A DNA stretch of 64,000 nucleotides, taken from contig CM052354.1 of assembly GCA_028551475.1 (NCBI GenBank), forward strand, positions 18,685,258-18,749,257, in the 5' to 3' direction. Origin of the DNA: Casuarina equisetifolia (lineage: Eukaryota; Streptophyta; Magnoliopsida; Fagales; Casuarinaceae). Below the pieces are notes generated by a model. It had not been told where the DNA came from. It did not search any database and worked only from the letters and a program-made list of their open reading frames with translations. A program made the translations under genes and the position numbers. Positions 63,053 to 64,000 of the stretch are shown here, piece after piece. Each line of letters starts with the position of its first letter. The first letter of the stretch is position 1.

Positions 63053-63123
63053 GGTCCCACCGAGATTTGAACTCGGGTTACTGGATTCAGAGTCCAATGT
63101 CCTGACCACTAGACCATGGGACC
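63052..63123 (-). tRNA. tRNA-Gln (anticodon CUG)
   Basis: On the minus strand the sequence begins GGTCCCATGGTCTAGTGG and ends in TGGGACC, forming a 7-bp acceptor stem. The anticodon loop CTCTGAA lies between TTGGA and TCCAG, giving anticodon CUG, which reads CAG glutamine. The D-arm carries the A box (TGGTCTAGTGG) and the T-arm CGAG-TTCAAAT-CTCG carries the B box. There is no intron. It reads as an intact cytosolic-type nuclear gene. Confidence 0.95.
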
Positions 63124-64000
63124 TTCACGGTTAGGGATCCCCGAAGAAACATATAAAAATAAAACCATCTGCAAGTCCTTCCTCATTATACCATCCTCAA
63201 AAGATTTTTTTTTTTGGGTGTTTTTGTCCATAATTATATATTGTCATCACTTTGAAACATTTTTTACGTTATTTAAGTAACTAAGAAGTTTTTTTTCATT
63301 TTAAATTGCTATTTCTAATATAAAAAATTCATCATGTCAGATTAAATATTCTATATACCAGCTTTTGTTTATTGAGAGGGAATATAAACACACAAGTTAA
63401 AAAAGGTATTAATATACTGATGAAACTCTAAAGTTCACTCTTACCCCGTAGCTTTCATATATGGCGAAAAAAAAAAAAGGGAAATTAGTACGAAATCTTT
63501 CGGAACCTGATGCACATCCCTGTCCAATGAAAGCTGTGAAACACAAAAGTTATCAATTTGAAAGACCCAAGTTGCTGTATTTTGTAAAAAAATTGGAGTA
63601 AATGTATTGAGAAGTGTACATGACCCCAGCCAGGCATGTTCTCGGGGATGGGTTCCTTAACAATCAGGTAGTGTTAAAGGCTTTCTATTCACTTTTTGGG
63701 CAGTGGTACGGCCTTCATTACTTCACCAAAGGTACATGAATCTTACTGCAAACTTACTCCACTGGAAAAGAAAGTTATCACCAAGCTATCGATCCAACAT
63801 TGACCCTTGAAAAAAACATGATCGTTTTATTTTCGTGACTTGCTATCGACGTTATCATATTAAATTATCCCCTACTTATATTGTTCTTTTGTGCATTATT
63901 ACTTGTTTGAATAGCATGCTCTGCTCTTGTTTTAAGGAACAATTACCAATGCCATGTTAGCTGAGAACATTACCAGATAGTGCCCCTAGCCTGTTCAGGT
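63124..64000. other. AT-rich sequence at the right edge
   Basis: Homopolymer-rich, AT-rich sequence with no open frame of note and no recognised motif. It lies upstream of the minus-strand tRNA. Confidence 0.5.

Overview
The window is nuclear DNA from a flowering plant, almost certainly a eudicot. Its genes are split by GT-AG introns, the intergenic DNA is AT-rich with many simple repeats, and the proteins belong to plant families (NAC factors, an ABCG half-transporter, the lumenal cyclophilin CYP37, the TRAPPII subunit TRS130). Gene density is low, and two large gaps (6.8-21.3 kb and 22.8-28.3 kb) carry no convincing gene. One gap contains a badly decayed Ty3/gypsy retrotransposon. No operon, CRISPR array or prokaryotic element is present. 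The species cannot be fixed from the sequence alone.

Layout, left to right. 0.2-0.9 kb: last exon of an ABCG half-transporter (+), cut by the window edge. 4.5-6.8 kb: a NAC gene of the NAC019/055/072 (RD26) clade (+), whose 5' flank is crowded with ABRE and DRE core motifs. 12.4-15.1 kb: gypsy debris and a 94-bp direct repeat. 21.0-22.8 kb: a second NAC gene of the NOR/NARS1 type (+), with a long CT tract and a 15-codon uORF in its leader. 28.5-28.8 kb: a small Cys/His protein of the plant serine-rich-related family (+). 29.7-30.1 kb: a frameshifted coding remnant just upstream of CDC123. 30.4-31.4 kb: CDC123 (+), eIF2 assembly factor. 32.3-33.4 kb: an F-box-associated-domain pseudogene and an unexplained coding-like exon. 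33.5-37.8 kb: a six-exon plastid-type Mpv17/PMP22 protein (-). 40.5-47.7 kb: CYP37 in twelve exons (-). 48.3-61.7 kb: TRS130 in twenty-one exons (+), head to head with CYP37. 63.1 kb: tRNA-Gln(CUG) (-).

I rebuilt the exon chains by hand from splice signals, reading phase and remembered family sequence. Every multi-exon chain closes in frame (352, 354, 378, 465 and 1259 aa). The genes do not form a pathway. Together they cover stress and developmental transcription (two NACs), chloroplast membrane and lumen functions (Mpv17 and CYP37), translation-initiation factor assembly (CDC123), Golgi/cell-plate traffic (TRS130) and membrane export (ABCG).

I found no clear new biological system. The points most worth a second look are the composite DRE/ABRE promoter of the first NAC gene, the non-GT donor in TRS130, the frameshifted coding remnant abutting CDC123, the unidentified 180-nt exon-like block next to the F-box pseudogene, and the NOR-type NAC uORF.
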